Assembly (NCBI RefSeq): GCF_934191625.1 | Contig: NZ_CAKPUG010000003.1 | Coordinates: 62,001 to 126,000, forward strand | DNA from: an uncultured Lactococcus sp. | Lineage (GTDB): Bacteria > Bacillota > Bacilli > Lactobacillales > Streptococcaceae | Length of the DNA: 64,000 bases | Reading direction: 5' to 3' | Shown: positions 46,568 to 53,981 of the stretch, piece after piece | Layout: each line of letters begins with the position of its first letter | Numbering within the stretch: position 1 is the stretch's first letter | Program-made: the position numbers and the translations under genes | The notes under the pieces: model-generated | Database searches by the model: none | What the model was told of the DNA's origin: nothing | The model's input: the letters and a program-made list of their open reading frames with translations, nothing else

Positions 46568-47389
46568 TTAGTTTCCTGGAGTATCCGAAAGTTTCCAGAT
46601 AAGGTTCGTTGTATAACCAGAAGCTTTTTTGGCTGTACTTCCTGGAATAGTTAGGGTAATTGGTGATTGCGTAGCAACTGCATCTTTTGCTGTTGCACTC
46701 GCATCATAATCAGCTGTAGCTCCTAATGCATAGGTCCAAGTCCCCATACCTTCATTAGCCTTAGCTGACATGATAACTTGATCTGAAGTACTCAAGGCGA
46801 ATGTAGAAGCATTCACAGTTGAGGGCTTTGCTCCAGTCACTGTTCCATTGGATACACCCTTACTGAACTTAAGCTCTGCACCACTCAAGTATGTACCAAG
46901 AGGAGCGCCCGCTTCTGGCGTCGCAGTCATATCTGTCCCTTTTTCTCTGAATTGTCCATCTGTGGCTACAGAGAGTGTCCATCCTGCAAAAGTTCCACGT
47001 ACATCAGTAACTTGAGCGTAGTTCGGAACGATACCACTAACCGTACCACTTCCATCAAGAACCTTCTGCCCATGAGCATAGTAAGTTTCGTCTGTTGAAC
47101 TAATTTTTTGTTGTCCAAAAGAAAGACTTGATGCAAAATCCAAACTTAACCCTTTTGTTACTTCTACTGGTGGCAATACTGGGATATTAGGATCTGGATT
47201 TTCTGGATCTACTGTTGCTCCTGGATTTTCAGGATCTACTGGTTTTGTTCCTGTATCGCCTGTCACAAATTCTACATCTCCTGGAGTAGAATAGTTCGCA
47301 TCTGCCGCAAATACTGAAGTAGTTGCTAGTGGAGCGATAGTCATCAAAGTAGCCAATGTGGCAGTTGATTTCAATATAATTTTATTCAT
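46568..47389 (-). CDS. WxL-domain surface protein
   Basis: A 273-aa protein: signal peptide (1-29, SVFAADA), a Pro/Glu/Asn spacer with repeated DPENP units (about 50-75), and a WxL domain with SLDFASSLSFGQQKIS, motif 1 GWTLSV and motif 2 LIWKLSDTPGN. First of three tandem WxL genes, 25 bases after the small sorting-signal gene, so co-transcribed with it. Confidence 0.93.
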   Translation of the reverse strand: MNKIILKSTATLATLMTIAPLATTSVFAADANYSTPGDVEFVTGDTGTKPVDPENPGATVDPENPDPNIPVLPPVEVTKGLSLDFASSLSFGQQKISSTDETYYAHGQKVLDGSGTVSGIVPNYAQVTDVRGTFAGWTLSVATDGQFREKGTDMTATPEAGAPLGTYLSGAELKFSKGVSNGTVTGAKPSTVNASTFALSTSDQVIMSAKANEGMGTWTYALGATADYDASATAKDAVATQSPITLTIPGSTAKKASGYTTNLIWKLSDTPGN

Positions 47390-47414
47390 AAGTTATACGC
47401 CTACTAAAATCTTT

Positions 47415-47750
47415 CTAGTTCAATTTTTCTAAATTGTGTTGGTAATTATTTTTGATTATACTTCTTGTACTAAGTATGATGAGCAGTCCTCCTAGAGCAG
47501 AGAACACGAGATAGAGCAAAGAATTTGAATCCCCAGCATTGGGGATCGTATTCCCAATTTGCCTATTTTCAGATGAAGTTAAACCGTTATTTTTATTCTG
47601 GTTATCATTATCTTGATCCTTAAAATCATATTCTCCGACAAAACCGATACTGTCACGATTGCTGTATGTTGCATCTTCTGCTTGAGCTTGAACTCCAAGA
47701 GAACTTGTAACCGCCAAGAAAATAATAACGCATAAAATTTTCTTTAACAT
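47415..47750 (-). CDS. Small wall-anchored protein of the WxL cluster with IPNAG sorting motif
   Basis: A 111-aa protein: signal peptide (1-24, QAQAED), a roughly 45-residue mature part with the WxL-cluster opening YSNRDSIGFVG, an Asp/Asn-rich stretch, then IPNAG (69-73), a hydrophobic helix (about 78-96) and a tail with few charges (RSIIKNNYQ...). This is the CscD-type member, normally with LPXTG. Here Leu is Ile and Thr is Ala, so the dedicated sortase probably has altered specificity. First gene of the operon, with an ideal GGAGG site. Confidence 0.85.
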   Translation of the reverse strand: MLKKILCVIIFLAVTSSLGVQAQAEDATYSNRDSIGFVGEYDFKDQDNDNQNKNNGLTSSENRQIGNTIPNAGDSNSLLYLVFSALGGLLIILSTRSIIKNNYQHNLEKLN

Positions 47751-47826
47751 TTCACCTCCAACTCTTTTAGCTTTGTTAAATTTGAGGTCATGAAGTTAGA
47801 CGTCACTCACTTCAAACCACACTCTT

Positions 47827-47856
47827 ATTTAATCACATGGCTTGTTCTTAAGTCAA
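47827..47856 (-). promoter_or_regulatory. Promoter of the WxL operon
   Basis: Minus strand: -35 TTGACT (47851-47856), 18-base spacer, -10 TTAAAT (47827-47832). A short inverted repeat TGAAGT...ACTTCA (47791-47814) lies in the roughly 70-base leader. Confidence 0.5.
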
Positions 47857-47999
47857 TCTTATTTTACTGGCTTTTTTCTTTTATATTTTTTTAACAAAAA
47901 AAAATAAAAAAATAGGTTGAAAGCCCAGATAAAACAAAGAATTACAACACCTATCTTTTTGTAAAAATACTATATTCTGATTCCAAATAAAAGCAGATA

Positions 48000-48028
48000 T
48001 TTACAAAAGATTTTCATTTTGCTATGAT
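48000..48028 (+). promoter_or_regulatory. Promoter of the sortase gene
   Basis: -35 TTTACA (48000-48005), 17-base spacer ending TGC, -10 TATGAT (48023-48028), about 25 bases before the ATG. Divergent from the WxL operon promoter, 145 bases away. Confidence 0.65.
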
Positions 48029-48052
48029 AAAAAAAATGCGAAAGGCTCCAAA

Positions 48053-48817
48053 ATGAAGAAAAAACGTTTAAAAATATTCATTACTCTGCTCCTAATATTA
48101 ATGCTCAGCATGCTTTTTATTCCTTTCTCAAAATATTTTAGTATAGCTACACATTCCCAGCTTAGGCAAACAGAAACAATAAGAACAGAACTTCCGAAAG
48201 AAGTTGCTGAACCTGAAGCGATTCAACCTCCTCGCTTAAAAGATGTGCTCAATGCTTCAGTGAATCAAAATAAAAATGCTATCGGCCAAATTGTTGCACC
48301 TAGTGTTGCCGTCAGTCAACCCATTTTTGTAGGACTCACACAAGAAAATATGGCTCAAGGAACGGTTAGTCTCTTTCCAAATCGTAAACCTGATGCACAA
48401 AGTTTAACGATTATTGGTCATCACGTACAATACGATTCAAGCCTACTTTTCGGAGGTGTGCAAGAATTAGAAATCGGCGCAGATGTATATGTTCGATACT
48501 TTGATAACTATTATGCTTATAAAGTTGAGTCAAATCGTGTTATCAGAGAAACAGATCTGTCAGAATTGCAAGATAAGGGGCCAAATTATCTCTACTTAGT
48601 CACTTGTAATAGTGCCACAGAAACCCCTTATCGTGTACTTGTAACTGCTAAAAAAATAACTGAGACACCCATTAAAAATGTCCAAGCTGCCTTCCACGAA
48701 AAGCAAATAGCTATCCAAAAAACACAGACGAAAACTTACTGGTGGAAATTTATTCTCCCTCTTCTTGTTGTTCTTATTTTTGCTCTAGCTTTTCTTATTT
48801 ATATCTGGAGATTATGA
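48053..48817 (+). CDS. Sortase with C-terminal membrane anchor
   Basis: A 254-aa transpeptidase: N-terminal helix (8-26), a linker, the sortase barrel (about 75-200) and a second helix at the C-terminus (about 231-252). Catalytic residues are visible: H123 in IIGHHVQ, C185 in YLVTCN and R194 in TPYRVLV. The barrel resembles class A (PIFVGLTQENMAQG), but the C-terminal anchor is the class C layout, without an obvious lid before the domain. Divergent to the IPNAG protein gene, its probable substrate, since it is the only sorting-signal protein in the window. Confidence 0.88.
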   Translation: MKKKRLKIFITLLLILMLSMLFIPFSKYFSIATHSQLRQTETIRTELPKEVAEPEAIQPPRLKDVLNASVNQNKNAIGQIVAPSVAVSQPIFVGLTQENMAQGTVSLFPNRKPDAQSLTIIGHHVQYDSSLLFGGVQELEIGADVYVRYFDNYYAYKVESNRVIRETDLSELQDKGPNYLYLVTCNSATETPYRVLVTAKKITETPIKNVQAAFHEKQIAIQKTQTKTYWWKFILPLLVVLIFALAFLIYIWRL

Positions 48818-48826
48818 CCGATAAAT

Positions 48827-48853
48827 AAAAAAAATCACCTAGGTGATTTTTTT
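48827..48853. terminator. Bidirectional terminator behind the sortase gene
   Basis: AAAAAAAATCACCT / AGGTGATTTTTTTT, a perfect inverted repeat with no loop bases, shared by the convergent 48053-48817 (+) and 48856-49281 (-). Confidence 0.88.
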
Positions 48854-48855
48854 TA

Positions 48856-49281
48856 TTACTTGCTTCCAAAGAGCAAGCGTCCTGACATACTTGATAAAAC
48901 TTTACCTGTAGTTGTCTCTATAGAAGTATCACCGTCTAAAATTCGAATCTTTTGCGATTGTTCAAGAGCAACTGTTGTATCTGGAGCAAAAAAGATTTTT
49001 TTCTTTTTTGCTTGCTTTTTTTGACTTTTTTCTTCTTCTTCACCTTGTAGGTCAGATTTTTTAGGAGTTGTTTGCCCTTTTTCTTCTTTTGCAGTCGTTG
49101 ATGCTGTAATTGGTTCAGGTTCTTGAGGAATAACCTTATCCTCAGGCGAGAGCGGATTCATAATTTCAGCTGCTTCAGAAATACTCTGAGCTTTTGGCCC
49201 TGCTAAACTAAAAGATAACAATACAAATCCGCAAACAAACAAATAAGTAATCTTAGATGCTCGTTTATTTGCTTTTTTCAT
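48856..49281 (-). CDS. Secreted Lys/Glu-rich protein of unknown function
   Basis: A 141-aa protein with an N-terminal hydrophobic signal (about 12-32, no lipobox Cys), then a low-complexity region rich in Glu, Lys, Pro and Thr (about 45-100) and a small C-terminal part (IFFAPDTTVALEQSQKIRI...). It has no WxL, LPXTG or C-terminal helix. It follows the WxL gene at 49303-49977 by 21 bases, with an AAGGAG site, and ends at the terminator shared with sortase. Not recognised; probably an accessory surface protein of the cluster. Confidence 0.65.
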   Translation of the reverse strand: MKKANKRASKITYLFVCGFVLLSFSLAGPKAQSISEAAEIMNPLSPEDKVIPQEPEPITASTTAKEEKGQTTPKKSDLQGEEEEKSQKKQAKKKKIFFAPDTTVALEQSQKIRILDGDTSIETTTGKVLSSMSGRLLFGSK

Positions 49282-49302
49282 CAGAGATACTCCTTTTTAA
49301 TT

Positions 49303-49977
49303 TCATTGGTTATCTGGTAGTTTACTCAATATCCATGTCAAGTTTGTACGATAAGTTGTAGCCTCTTTTGGTGTATCTCCTGGAACATAAAGACTAACGG
49401 ATGAAGTAAAATATTTTTGGATATCTTTAGCGCTTGAAGAAAACTTTCTTGAGAAGAGGTCTTCCTTATTCCCCCAACGAATTATCCAAGTACCAGCACC
49501 TTCACCAGCTTTAGCTTGAGCTACAAGCATTTCACTTCCCGGGACTAAGTTCTTTATCTCATAAGCTTGAGGCTGCTGGGAATTATTATTCGTCACTACA
49601 ACGGGCTTATGAAAAGAGAGAGAAGCTCCTTTTAATTCCTGGTATTGGGAGTACTCTTCTGCTTTAAATTGCTCCTTTTCGTAAACCTTAAGCGTCCATC
49701 CTTCTAGTGTACCACGATTATCCGTTATTTGGATAAAGTTAGGAGTTACCAGTGTAGATTTATAATAACGTTGCGCTTGTGCAAAATAAACTTGATTTTG
49801 ATTGGAAATTTCATTCGTGCCAAAATCCAAACTGCTGACATAGTCAACTGAAAATTCCCCCGTCGAGTACTGGATGGCAGCATCGTTTCCATAATTAACT
49901 TTAGCTTCTTCGGCCTTTCCTAGCTCTGTCCACTGGATGGAAGACAAAAGCCACACCATAACAATAAAGGTTTTCAA
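49303..49977 (-). CDS. WxL-domain surface protein, TTG start
   Basis: A 224-aa protein: signal peptide (1-25, MKTFIVMVWLLSS start), almost no spacer, then a WxL domain with SVDYVSSLDFGTNEIS, motif 1 GWTLKV and motif 2 LTWILSKLPDN. Closest in the window to 45756-46541. The TTG at 49977 lies six bases after GGGGGAG; the ATG six codons earlier has no site and sits inside the Shine-Dalgarno region. Downstream of, and on the same strand as, the Mga-type regulator. Confidence 0.9.
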   Translation of the reverse strand: MKTFIVMVWLLSSIQWTELGKAEEAKVNYGNDAAIQYSTGEFSVDYVSSLDFGTNEISNQNQVYFAQAQRYYKSTLVTPNFIQITDNRGTLEGWTLKVYEKEQFKAEEYSQYQELKGASLSFHKPVVVTNNNSQQPQAYEIKNLVPGSEMLVAQAKAGEGAGTWIIRWGNKEDLFSRKFSSSAKDIQKYFTSSVSLYVPGDTPKEATTYRTNLTWILSKLPDNQ

Positions 49978-50245
49978 TACTTCTCCCCCTTCCATGAAGC
50001 TTATCTATGTGTTAGCACTGATGCGCTTCAGAGTAAAGTTGATTCCTAAAGCGTCTCATAAATAATAAGGAAATTGTTTTAATTAAAACATATTCTAACT
50101 TTGAAGAATCACTAGCACCACATAGCTTTTCACTCTTTATTCTATCGGCCTCTACTTTTTTACGAATCCTTCATCTATACTTAGTTATGGTAATTTTAAC
50201 ATTAAAGCTTAAAGAAGTCATTTTTTATTTTGTTTTGAAAAAAAA

Positions 50246-50284
50246 TAAAAAAAAAAACAACTAGGAATTAAAGTTGTCTTTTTT
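50246..50284 (-). terminator. Terminator of the Mga-type regulator gene, overlapping its stop codon
   Basis: Minus-strand GACAACT...AGTTGT hairpin whose loop contains the TAG stop codon, followed by 11 T. The 268 bases to the next gene (49978-50245) show no further gene. Confidence 0.8.
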
Positions 50285-51712
50285 TACTTTAACTACTGTA
50301 TTGCCAAAAAATTCCCAATCATAAGATGTCGGCGGCGAAGCCCAAATAATTTGTTCTGCGTCAACTTCCCGAGAGGGAAGATTAGAAAGATAAATATCGA
50401 TATCTTCTTTATTTTTACCTGCATTGGCTTCAATATTCAAAAATCCTAGTGCCTTAATATTTTCAAGGATATATTTATTGTAAGAAATCCCATAAGAGAA
50501 GTCAACACATATTTTTACAGATCGTCTCGTGAGATGTGCAGTAGTATGACACAAAATTAGAAACATATATTCACGAACAAGTGCTTGATGTTTCTCCTGA
50601 AACAAAGGAGAAAATTGTGCATCGAGTAACATTTTATCTACAAAGTTATTACAAAAGAGTTCTATATCTTCATAATTTTCGCCCATAAAGTTAAAATCAT
50701 TCAGACTAGATACATCAAAGTTTGCTCTTAATGAAACCAATAAACGAAGGTGGATATTGTTTAACTCTATTTGTGCTTCTTCTTGGTTGATTTCACTTTG
50801 GTGTTCTTTAAATTTAGCATTGAAATTTTCCGTAAAAGCTTGTGTTAACATACTTACGTTCGTTGGAATTTGAAAATCACAATGCGCCGTAATACTCTCA
50901 CTTGAAAGGAAATAAAGAAGCTCATAGGACTCTTCCAATATTTCTTCATCTGAACCATCAAGATAATGGCGTAAGATTTGCCCTATCGGATCAATAAATC
51001 TACTATTTATTTTCATGAAGTTTTGAGCGGTTGCTTTATTTCCCAAATAATTTCTCGTATAGATAACAAAGAGACGATACAACAATTTTGTTCTATCCGT
51101 TAAGCTTAACCCTCGAATAAAAAGCCCCTCTATCTCTTCTAAAGCTTTTATCATCTGTTCAAGATCCGTTGCGACATCTAATGAAAAACTCTTATACAGA
51201 TCGCCATATAAGGAATGATAGAAATTATAAAGAAATTCCCTAATCTTCCATTCATCCCCAGCAAAGCGCATATTTTTATCAATTGTTATGCTGTAATCCG
51301 TGGTTAAATCGGTAAATTTTTTCACTAATTTATACGTCGCTGACTTGGATAAAAACACAACATCTTCAAGCTCCGCAATTTTACTCACTTCTTCCGTAAA
51401 GATTGCACGAACTAGAGCTTGCATCTGTGACCTCTTAACGTAATGATTTAAGAGAAGCATAATATTTCCTTGTGTTCTTCTTTCATAACGTACGAAACTT
51501 TTCTGAGTTTGAAGATCTATAAGATAATACTTTTCTAAATTCCAAGACTTAATCTCTGTTTGTATCTCAGATAAAAGCTTCTTGACTTGATAATTATTAA
51601 GTTGCAATTCTTCAATTAAGTCATCAAACAGAACAGTAGAAAGATGATGATTTTCTAAATAATATAAAATCTGAAGTTTTTTAAAATCATCTTCATCTAA
51701 ATATTTCAACAC
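50261..51712 (-). CDS. Mga-family transcriptional regulator
   Basis: A 483-aa protein: an N-terminal winged helix (about 1-60), a second Mga-type helix-turn-helix (about 100-155, IAELEDVVFLSKSATYKLVKKF, PF05043-like), then two PRD-like helical regions (about 170-380) and a C-terminal EIIB-like domain. Mga/AtxA-type regulators control surface-protein genes. It sits upstream of a WxL gene and ends at its own terminator, so it is a natural candidate for control of the whole WxL region. The start is GTG (51712), ten bases after AAAGGAGG. Confidence 0.82.
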   Translation of the reverse strand: MLKYLDEDDFKKLQILYYLENHHLSTVLFDDLIEELQLNNYQVKKLLSEIQTEIKSWNLEKYYLIDLQTQKSFVRYERRTQGNIMLLLNHYVKRSQMQALVRAIFTEEVSKIAELEDVVFLSKSATYKLVKKFTDLTTDYSITIDKNMRFAGDEWKIREFLYNFYHSLYGDLYKSFSLDVATDLEQMIKALEEIEGLFIRGLSLTDRTKLLYRLFVIYTRNYLGNKATAQNFMKINSRFIDPIGQILRHYLDGSDEEILEESYELLYFLSSESITAHCDFQIPTNVSMLTQAFTENFNAKFKEHQSEINQEEAQIELNNIHLRLLVSLRANFDVSSLNDFNFMGENYEDIELFCNNFVDKMLLDAQFSPLFQEKHQALVREYMFLILCHTTAHLTRRSVKICVDFSYGISYNKYILENIKALGFLNIEANAGKNKEDIDIYLSNLPSREVDAEQIIWASPPTSYDWEFFGNTVVKVKKDNFNS

Positions 51713-51794
51713 AATACTCTTTCCTCCTTTTACCTCGTTAATTTTTTCTATTATATAACATTAGACAATATTACACAAACGTAACTTATTTTAA

Positions 51795-51828
51795 CAAAAA
51801 ATCACTAAAGTGTATTTTAGTGATTTTT
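51795..51828 (-). terminator. Rho-independent terminator of nox
   Basis: AAAAATCACTA / TAGTGATTTTTT inverted repeat with a T tail on the minus strand. Confidence 0.8.
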
Positions 51829-51866
51829 CTGTCTTATATTTTCGATTTTAAAGTTATATTTAAAGG

Positions 51867-53204
51867 CTATTCAGCCTTTAAAGCAGCGACAGTCATATAG
51901 TTATAAGGACTGTTAAAGTGAGGTAAGAAGAACAAATCAAGAAGCGCAAGTTCATCAATGGTTTTTTGATCTTGGATAGCTAAACTGAACATATTGATAT
52001 TCCCTGCAATAATCTCACCATAACTAGCCATTTGTGCTCCTACAATGCGTCTACTTGATTTTTCATAAACAATACGAATTTTTACTGTATCATTATTTTC
52101 ATGCAAGAACCAAGCTTTTTGCTTATCTTCAAAATCAGTATAAGCTACATCCAAACCAAATTTTTGAGCAGCTTTAACAGAAAAGCCTGTAGAAGTCATA
52201 TTATAACCAAAAATAGAAATTCCATTAGAACCTTGAACACCAGCTGATTCTAAGGACGTTCCACCAATATTATGACCAGCAACAATACCCGAGCGTACTG
52301 CGTTAGAAGCAAGAGCAATATAAGTGAAATCTTGCAGGGCATTTGAATATATCGTTGCCACATCTCCTACGGCATAAACATCAGGGTTACTTGTCTGCTG
52401 ATGTTTGTCTACTTTAACTGCACCATTTCGCAGTGTATCAAGCTTATCACCTACAAGGGCACTGTTTGCTGTAAAGCCGATACAGTTGATCACCATATCC
52501 ACATCATAAGTATCTTTATTAGTAACGATTTGAGAAACACGGCCATCTGTACCCTTAAAGGCTTCCGCCGTTTCTCCAAAATGTAATTGAACTCCATGAT
52601 TTGAAAGGTTTTCATCCATTCCTTTTGCAAAATCTTCATCGTAATATGAAGCTAAAGAAGTTCTTTCCGCATCAAATAGCAAAACTTCTTTTCCACGACG
52701 TTTTGCTGCTTCGGCTATTTCAGTACCAATGTAGCCCGCACCAATGACTGCAATACGTTTCACTTCTTCTTTAGCGAATTCCTCATCCACAGCTTGTCCT
52801 TCTTGGAAGAGCTTGAGAAAATGAATGCCTGATAATTCATTACCTGTAATTTTCGGAATAATTGGTCTTGAGCCCATCGCAAGAATGAGTTTGTCGTAAT
52901 CTTCCACAATCTCTTCCCCCGATTTAGTTGTAGCATACACTTTTTTCTGCTCAAAATTGATAGATGACACTTCAGTTTCAGTCAGCACCTTAGCGCCTTT
53001 TGCTTCAAAATCATCTGGTCTCGCATAGAAAAGTTCATTAGGTTGATCAATTTGACGACCTACCCACAAAGCCGTACCACAGCCTAAGTAACTCATATTA
53101 CTATTGCGATCGATCATAGTGATCTCATGACCAGGATAGTTGTCTAATAATGTATTTGCCGCAGCTATTCCTGCGTGATTTGTGCCTATAATAACGATTT
53201 TCAT
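51867..53204 (-). CDS. nox: NADH oxidase, water-forming
   Basis: A 445-aa FAD enzyme reducing O2 to water with NADH, regenerating NAD+ under aeration. FAD motif IIGTNHAGIAAA at residues 5-16, the redox-active Cys42 in SYLGCGTALWVG (this Cys marks the Nox/CoA-disulfide reductase group), the NADH-binding IGAGYIGTEIAEA near 155, and the second FAD site VYAVGDVA near 280. The 3' dimer domain is intact. The ribosome site is AAAGGAG. Upstream lie a Rex-like box, a cre and a 32-bp palindrome, so expression probably follows NADH/NAD+ and carbon state. Confidence 0.96.
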   Translation of the reverse strand: MKIVIIGTNHAGIAAANTLLDNYPGHEITMIDRNSNMSYLGCGTALWVGRQIDQPNELFYARPDDFEAKGAKVLTETEVSSINFEQKKVYATTKSGEEIVEDYDKLILAMGSRPIIPKITGNELSGIHFLKLFQEGQAVDEEFAKEEVKRIAVIGAGYIGTEIAEAAKRRGKEVLLFDAERTSLASYYDEDFAKGMDENLSNHGVQLHFGETAEAFKGTDGRVSQIVTNKDTYDVDMVINCIGFTANSALVGDKLDTLRNGAVKVDKHQQTSNPDVYAVGDVATIYSNALQDFTYIALASNAVRSGIVAGHNIGGTSLESAGVQGSNGISIFGYNMTSTGFSVKAAQKFGLDVAYTDFEDKQKAWFLHENNDTVKIRIVYEKSSRRIVGAQMASYGEIIAGNINMFSLAIQDQKTIDELALLDLFFLPHFNSPYNYMTVAALKAE

Positions 53205-53236
53205 ATTGGAAAATCTCCTTTTTTTATTGTAAAAGC

Positions 53237-53254
53237 TTGTAAATATTTTTACAA
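53237..53254. promoter_or_regulatory. Putative Rex operator in the nox leader
   Basis: TTGTAAATATTTTTACAA: arms TTGTAAA / TTTACAA separated by four bases, an 18-base inverted repeat of the Rex-box shape TTGTGAANNNNTTCACAA with G to A and C to T at the fifth positions. It lies between the extended -10 and the start codon of nox. Confidence 0.55.
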
Positions 53255-53286
53255 TATTAGTTTAGCACATTTCATCTTCATTTCTT

Positions 53287-53301
53287 TTGTAAGCGCTTGT
53301 G
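53287..53301. promoter_or_regulatory. Putative cre (CcpA site) upstream of nox
   Basis: TTGTAAGCGCTTGTG matches the cre consensus WTGNAANCGNWNNCW at all but the last two positions, and overlaps the left edge of the 32-bp palindrome. It lies about 80-100 bases before the nox ATG, a position fitting activation rather than roadblock. Confidence 0.5.
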
Positions 53302-53328
53302 AAGTTTGTGAATTCACGAACTTCACAA
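53297..53328. repeat. 32-bp near-perfect palindrome upstream of nox
   Basis: From TTGTGAAG to CTTCACAA, centre at GAATTC (53310-53315); 15 of 16 base pairs are complementary and the other is a T/G wobble. No gene or T run follows, so it looks like a DNA-binding site for a dimer pair rather than a terminator. Confidence 0.7.
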
Positions 53329-53398
53329 ACAAAATAACTTATAACCCCCTAATTTCTTACTTTTTAAATACTCGCATACTATCATTTTTTTCTATAAA

Positions 53399-53431
53399 AA
53401 AAGGGAATAATTTTAAAATATTCCCTTTTTG
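53399..53431 (-). terminator. Terminator of the 75-aa protein gene
   Basis: AAAAGGGAATA / TATTCCCTTTT stem with T tail on the minus strand, directly behind the stop codon. Confidence 0.82.
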
Positions 53432-53432
53432 C

Positions 53433-53660
53433 TTATTGCATGTGTTTCACTTCTTGGCGGGTATGTATCCCATTCAACTCATCCAGCATACTCACAGATA
53501 CACTTACAAGAGCAGGATAATCGCTATTTTTAACTTCAGATTTATATAAATCGATCTCTTCTGAAGTTTTTCCTTCTTTTTTCATCGCATTTTCTGTATA
53601 AGATATTATCGCTTCTGCATTACCCTCTACATCAAAAAGGCTGTACATCATTACGCTCAA
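53433..53660 (-). CDS. 75-aa soluble protein of unknown function, TTG start
   Basis: A short, helical, acidic protein (NAEAIISYTENAMKKEGKTS, then SEVKNSDYPALVSVSVSMLDELNG). No membrane segment or Cys. The TTG at 53660 lies six bases after AGGAGA and keeps MSVMMYSLFDV; two downstream ATGs lack a site. Own extended -10 promoter at 53702-53729 and own terminator. Not recognised; its regular structure and full control elements make it a real gene. Confidence 0.75.
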   Translation of the reverse strand: MSVMMYSLFDVEGNAEAIISYTENAMKKEGKTSEEIDLYKSEVKNSDYPALVSVSVSMLDELNGIHTRQEVKHMQ

Positions 53661-53701
53661 TAGTCTCTCCTAAAATATAATAGATAAATTTACATACCTC
53701 T

Positions 53702-53729
53702 ATTATATCATTAATTCTAAAGGAAACAA
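53702..53729 (-). promoter_or_regulatory. Promoter of the 75-aa protein gene
   Basis: Minus strand: -35 TTGTTT (53724-53729), 16-base spacer ending TGA, -10 TATAAT (53702-53707). Confidence 0.7.
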
Positions 53730-53753
53730 CCAGTCATCTCTATCTTCTCTACA

Positions 53754-53916
53754 CAAAAAAAGACCTCTCCATAGAGAGATCTTTCAGGCAGCTTTCGCTG
53801 TGTCAGAACGGTTCACACATGCTGACAAGTTCTCATGCTTCCTGCACGAACAACCAAATGTTCCAGAACTCCTGTGCTTCAATAATCTACCGAAATAGAT
53901 AATCGACTCATCGCAT
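53754..53916 (-). ncRNA. Probable stand-alone small RNA of about 160 bases
   Basis: Between tkt and the 75-aa gene, on the minus strand. An extended -10 TGTTATAAT (hexamer 53923-53928) starts a transcript with several clear stems: ATCTA/TAGAT with a TTTCGG loop, GCAC...GTGC enclosing GAACA/TGTTC, TGTCAG/CTGACA, and CAGC-GAAA-GCTG. It ends in a strong terminator, GATCTCTC-TATG-GAGAGGTC plus seven T (53754-53784). No reading frame of note. I could not match it by eye to tmRNA, RNase P, SRP RNA or a T-box; 6S RNA seems unlikely because the ends do not pair. Identity open. Confidence 0.6.
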
Positions 53917-53981
53917 AGATACATTATAACATAATCTACGGCTCTCCGTGACGGAAAAGCTTTTCATGCAGTAATCATCGA

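Noticed and set aside
53754..53916. Assignment of the RNA as 6S, tmRNA, SRP or RNase P RNA
   Set aside because: Length and conserved cores do not fit: no GGAAGCAGC-type SRP loop, no RNase P helices, no tmRNA ends, and the 5' and 3' ends do not form the long closing stem of 6S RNA.
53940..53962. Hairpin GCTTTTCCG/CGGAGAGC behind tkt as its terminator
   Set aside because: The stem is good but no T run follows and it lies in the promoter region of the small RNA; termination of tkt may instead occur at the RNA's own terminator.
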